Source: Mucilaginibacter gotjawali (GTDB taxonomy: Bacteria > Bacteroidota > Bacteroidia > Sphingobacteriales > Sphingobacteriaceae). From it: DNA of 64,000 nt. This document shows positions 61,076-64,000 of the stretch, piece after piece (position 1 is the first letter of the stretch; every line of letters starts with the position of its first letter). The notes beneath the pieces are model-generated. The model was given only the letters and a program-made list of their open reading frames with translations, was not told where the DNA came from and made no database searches. Where the stretch lies: assembly GCF_002355435.1 (NCBI RefSeq), contig NZ_AP017313.1, forward strand, positions 6,014,001 through 6,078,000. The letters are read 5' to 3'. Both the position numbers and the translations under genes were made by a program.

Positions 61076-61671
61076 TATAGGCCCCCCGGAGGATTGCCAT
61101 ATTCTCCGCTTAGCGACATCGTGGCAACCTTATTATCTTTTAAAATAAAACTTTCATCCGGTATTGGAGGATATGTTGCTGGCGGATAGTTGAGATCGTA
61201 GCCGTTCATATCAACACCAACCATTACCAAAGAATAATGTAATTCCCCATTTTCTAACGGCCTGGCGCCCAAGTAAGACCTTATGCCCTCGCAATTTGGC
61301 TGACTCAGTATTTTCAATATAATTGTTTTATCAAATGTAACCCCATACATTAAGTTGTATATGTTGTTTGCAGTTTCAAAAGACAAATCTTTTTCTTTTT
61401 CAGCAATCTCCGTTAGTGCTGTAAAAAAAGCTTTAGTTGATTTATGAGCGGCAGAAATCATTTGAATAGCTAAATTGGCTTCTATTGGCTTTCCAAAAGA
61501 TGTGGAGTCTATAGATGACTGATATTCTTTTAGTGGCGTATGAGTTCTCATCCCAAGTTTGCTACTTTGTTCCGGAAGTGTTATTGGCGCACCACAAACG
61601 CCTGATGCTTTTGTTGGATCTTCACATTGGCCAAATACCTGCCATTCGTGATCTTTTAAATCTTCTTTCAT
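61075..61671 (-). CDS. Hypothetical protein (198 aa)
   Basis: A soluble protein. The segment DKTIILKILSQPNCEGIRSYLGARPLENGELHYSLVMVGVDMNGYDL resembles a family I have seen in Bacteroidota near membrane and secretion genes (C-x-G-I/V-R-x-Y-x-G and LV-x-VG-x-D-x-x-G-x-D), with no known function. No signal peptide. C-terminus is Gly/Pro-rich. Followed by a possible 25-aa coupled frame. Confidence 0.72.
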   Translation of the reverse strand: MKEDLKDHEWQVFGQCEDPTKASGVCGAPITLPEQSSKLGMRTHTPLKEYQSSIDSTSFGKPIEANLAIQMISAAHKSTKAFFTALTEIAEKEKDLSFETANNIYNLMYGVTFDKTIILKILSQPNCEGIRSYLGARPLENGELHYSLVMVGVDMNGYDLNYPPATYPPIPDESFILKDNKVATMSLSGEYGNPPGGL

Positions 61672-61839
61672 GATAATCTTGTTTTAAGTTTACCCCTAAA
61701 TTCTGAATTAACTTCCACACTACCAACGCCATTTCACCCTTTTTTATACCGTAAAAACACCTTGTTAAAAAAGGCTGAATTACGGCATTTTCAGCTACCG
61801 TTTAGTTGGAGATTTGGACGGTCACTAAATCAAAAAATC

Positions 61840-62724
61840 ATGAAAAAGCTATTAAAATGTTTCTTGTTGTTATGTCTTGCCATTTTTAGCCTTAGCGCAT
61901 TCGGTCAAAGTAATAAAATCGGGTTTAAATATTATCTGACTAAATCAAAAGTTGACCAAATGACGCTTCCCTCAAATGGCTTTGGTTTGAAAGACAGCGT
62001 AGTAGTATTTGCAAAAGGTGAAACCGTAACCTTACAATCGGGTAAAACGGTAAAACTAACAAAAGACAGCGTTTTAATAAAAGACGTCACTCTTTGTAAT
62101 GGAAGCACCTTACAATGTAATATTACACCAACGGCTGGTTTTTTACAAATCGATCCCTGGGCAATCGTGACGAATCCTTGTGGGGATCCTTCTGGGAAAA
62201 GCACTATGATCAATGCTTTTTCGAAGAACTCTATTATTATTACTTTTCCAAGAAAATTGGTTGGTAATCCAACTATGGTATTGAACCTGAATTACGGGGC
62301 ATGGATTTTAAATGTAAGTACACTAGGTGTTAAGTTCCGGCCATCGGTGAAGGATTCGAACAATGTAAAGCATGCGGCAACAGCCACTGGAAGCAATTTA
62401 AATTTGGGGCTGACCTATGGTTATTCATGGGGATTCACGGCGTTCAATAATCGAACGAATAATAGCTATTCTTTTACATTAAGTGGTGGACTGGGTTTTT
62501 CTACAATTGATATAACGAAAGAGATAGTAACGGCACATCTGGATTCAGGATTAGGGAGCGAATTTGTATTAAGCCCATCGATTAATATGATATTTGCGAG
62601 AAATGACATAGGAATTTTATTTGCGCTAGGTACCGATTTGATGACAGGAAAACAAGGGTCATCTTGGGCCTATCATGGTAAGCCTTATTTCGGCCTAGGT
62701 ATAGCAGCCGGGTTTAGACTCTGA
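61840..62724 (+). CDS. Hypothetical exported protein with barrel-like C-terminus
   Basis: A 294-aa protein with a signal peptide (MKKLLKCFLLLCLAIFSLSAFGQ, cleavage about residue 23). The start at 61840 is chosen for this signal; the frame is open further upstream. The C-terminal half has beta strands such as LNLGLTYGYSWGFTAF, YSFTLSGGLGFSTI and PYFGLGIAAGFRL, as in small outer-membrane barrels. Family not recognised. Confidence 0.75.
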   Translation: MKKLLKCFLLLCLAIFSLSAFGQSNKIGFKYYLTKSKVDQMTLPSNGFGLKDSVVVFAKGETVTLQSGKTVKLTKDSVLIKDVTLCNGSTLQCNITPTAGFLQIDPWAIVTNPCGDPSGKSTMINAFSKNSIIITFPRKLVGNPTMVLNLNYGAWILNVSTLGVKFRPSVKDSNNVKHAATATGSNLNLGLTYGYSWGFTAFNNRTNNSYSFTLSGGLGFSTIDITKEIVTAHLDSGLGSEFVLSPSINMIFARNDIGILFALGTDLMTGKQGSSWAYHGKPYFGLGIAAGFRL

Positions 62725-62956
62725 TTTTTCGAGAATAAGCAACTATTTATTTATGCAGCATTTCCTTATCGGGTACTGCTCTAAATAACTTGTTTATCAG
62801 AAAGGATTATTTTAATAACCCGTCAGTTGAGGATTGTGTTTAGTTAACATATGCCATTTTAGATTGAAATTAGAAAACATGAACTGACAATATATATACC
62901 CCCCCCATCCGTAACAAAAATATAACACCCAATCTTCATTAATTCCATTAAATTTA

Positions 62957-62975
62957 CGCATCATATGATGATGCG
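62957..62975. promoter_or_regulatory. Candidate operator of the FadR-type regulator
   Basis: Inverted repeat CGCATCAT (62957-62964), ATG, ATGATGCG (62968-62975), directly adjoining the start codon at 62976. The placement suits autorepression by the GntR-family protein encoded there. Confidence 0.5.
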
Positions 62976-63638
62976 ATGAACCCTGTCCACATTTCTCACA
63001 GATCCTTAGCCGATGAGGTTGCTTCGCTGCTGCAGGATAGAATTTTAAAAGGCGAATACAAGGTAAACCAAAAGCTGCCGGTAGAGGCAAAGTTGATGGA
63101 ACTGTATGGCGTTGGCCGTTCTACCGTCCGCGAAGCGGTAAAGACTTTGGTGAACTCGGGCTTTTTACGTGTGCAGCAGGGTAAGGGTACTTTTATTGAA
63201 GACAATACGGGGATGAACGAACCCCTTAACCAGCGCCTGAAAAGGGCCAACCCGCAGCATATTATTGATGTGAGGCAGATGCTGGAAATAAAAATAGCCG
63301 AAAAAGCCGCCAGCAACCGCACCGGCAATGATATTTCGAAACTGGAACACTTTTTAAATAAAAGAGCAAAAGCTGCCGACCAGAATTTACCGGAGGAATG
63401 TATTGAGGCCCATATTAACTTTTTCCAGGTGCTGGCCGATGCGTCAAAGAACGACCTGCTGTCGGGCTTATACAAACAGTTCCTGCTGCAGTTGAAAACC
63501 GAAATGCTGGAGAATATGAAAGACACCGCCTTTTTTAAAGAAAAACGCGATCATTACCAAAACCTGCTGGATGGTATTTTACGGCAGGACGCTAAGAAGG
63601 CCGCCTTCTGGAGTGGCAAAATTAACGGGGCCATGTAG
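62976..63638 (+). CDS. FadR/GntR-family transcriptional regulator
   Basis: A 220-aa regulator. The winged helix is SLADEVASLLQDRILKGEYKVNQKLPVEAKLMELYGVGRSTVREAVKTLVNSGFLRVQQGKGTFI, typical GntR. The C-terminal FCD-type helical domain (MLEIKIAEKAASN, HINFFQVLADASKNDLLSGLYKQFLLQL) binds a small ligand. The regulated target is unknown. Confidence 0.93.
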   Translation: MNPVHISHRSLADEVASLLQDRILKGEYKVNQKLPVEAKLMELYGVGRSTVREAVKTLVNSGFLRVQQGKGTFIEDNTGMNEPLNQRLKRANPQHIIDVRQMLEIKIAEKAASNRTGNDISKLEHFLNKRAKAADQNLPEECIEAHINFFQVLADASKNDLLSGLYKQFLLQLKTEMLENMKDTAFFKEKRDHYQNLLDGILRQDAKKAAFWSGKINGAM

Positions 63639-63853
63639 CAACTCCGTGCTCCGATTGCGCTGACATAGCTGACCGGGCCGGCAATTGGGCCGGAATGCCG
63701 GATGGGCCCCGGGTACACTCCCCGCCATTTTAAATAATTAAATCCCCGTTTCCTGTTATTTGGCCTTAAGCAGGCACGTTTAAGGAAACATTTTACCCAC
63801 GGCAACGTTTGTATCCCATAAGAATTAGTTTAGTTTTGGATAAATATTTTTGA
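63639..63853. other. Short intergenic region with GC-rich inverted repeats
   Basis: Contains GGGCCGG and CCGG repeats at about 63674-63710 and an AT-rich end before the next start. No gene seen. Confidence 0.4.
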
Positions 63854-64000
63854 ATGTATCGCCCTAATCTCAAAAACATCCGCCTGAATATGAAATATGT
63901 TCGTATAGCGGGTATTGTACTTGCCGTTATTTTTGTTTTGCTGCTGATTGGCGGTTATATTGCCTATACCAAACGCGAGGCCCTTTTGCAACGTGCCATA
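63854..64000 (+). CDS. Membrane-anchored protein, N-terminal part (possibly AsmA-like)
   Basis: The frame starts at 63854 (MYRPNLKNIRLN) or, in frame, at 63890 (MKYVRIAGIVLAVIFVLLLI). One transmembrane helix near residues 16-36 and then AYTKREALLQRAI at the window end. This layout suits AsmA/TamB-type proteins, but too little is visible to be sure. Confidence 0.4.
   Translation, partial: MYRPNLKNIRLNMKYVRIAGIVLAVIFVLLLIGGYIAYTKREALLQRAI

Noticed and set aside
62996..63526. 176-codon open frame antisense to the FadR-type gene
   Set aside because: The plus-strand frame is an unmistakable GntR regulator; the antisense protein is Ser/Cys-rich, low complexity and unlike any family.

Overview
The window is a chromosomal stretch from a Bacteroidota bacterium, most probably Sphingobacteriaceae (Mucilaginibacter- or Pedobacter-like). 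The evidence is a SusC/SusD pair, the gliding lipoprotein GldH, the gene order holB-ricT-gldH, Bacteroidota-style lipoprotein signals, -7 boxes of the TAnnTTTG type, and a DnaG that lacks its zinc ligands. The genus is inferred from protein style only.

Layout. 1-6605: the end of a SusC gene, susD, two tiny membrane proteins, a fatty-acid-hydroxylase-type membrane enzyme, an exported sulfatase and an exported formylglycine-generating enzyme that would activate it. A terminator and tRNA-Pro(GGG) follow. 7046-9120: a sulfur operon (SQR-like flavoprotein, TusE/DsrC-like, DsrE-like). 9525-10628: a GH10 xylanase. 10856-14612: an amino-acid oxidase plus a ThDP 2-oxoacid decarboxylase. 14936-20479: glutathione peroxidase, a hicBA toxin-antitoxin module and a MITE-like element lying between two copies of the ybeY 3' end, then ybeY, an anti-sigma-like ATPase and a DUF4175-type gene broken by a frameshift. 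20884-25915: a MarR/MFS pair, an Mla-type MCE lipid transporter and an NAD(P)-binding protein. 25921-30187: an ABC-F ATPase, a small membrane protein, an array of four parS-like sites alternating with long palindromes, and mnmG. 30305-38999: an Ig-like lipoprotein, a gamma-carbonic anhydrase, a VapBC-type module beside tRNA-Gly(CCC), divergent nadB/nadA, thiL and an unknown lipoprotein. 39027-48516: rmuC, gldH, ricT, holB, ruvX, an SRPBCC protein, asnS and a tandem pair of DMT transporters. 48564-58636: dnaG, a YraN protein, a glutaminyl cyclase, a RAYT transposase with REP-like palindromes, pgi, prfB with its programmed +1 frameshift, an esterase and a phosphoesterase. 58755-64000: a membrane protein/histidine kinase/response regulator operon, unknown secreted proteins, a FadR-type regulator and the start of a membrane-anchored protein.

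Housekeeping genes for replication, translation, NAD, thiamine and cell envelope form the backbone. Accessory items sit between them: the glycan/sulfate locus at the left edge, the oxidase/decarboxylase pair, two toxin-antitoxin modules and several small mobile or repeat elements.

The most unusual signals are non-coding: (1) the parS-palindrome array upstream of mnmG; (2) intergenic inverted repeats whose arms are built from short words repeated every 7 (sometimes 8-9) bases; (3) the ybeY 3'-end duplication bracketing hicBA and a MITE. The clearest protein-level oddities are the loss of all zinc ligands in DnaG and the frameshift in the DUF4175-type gene.
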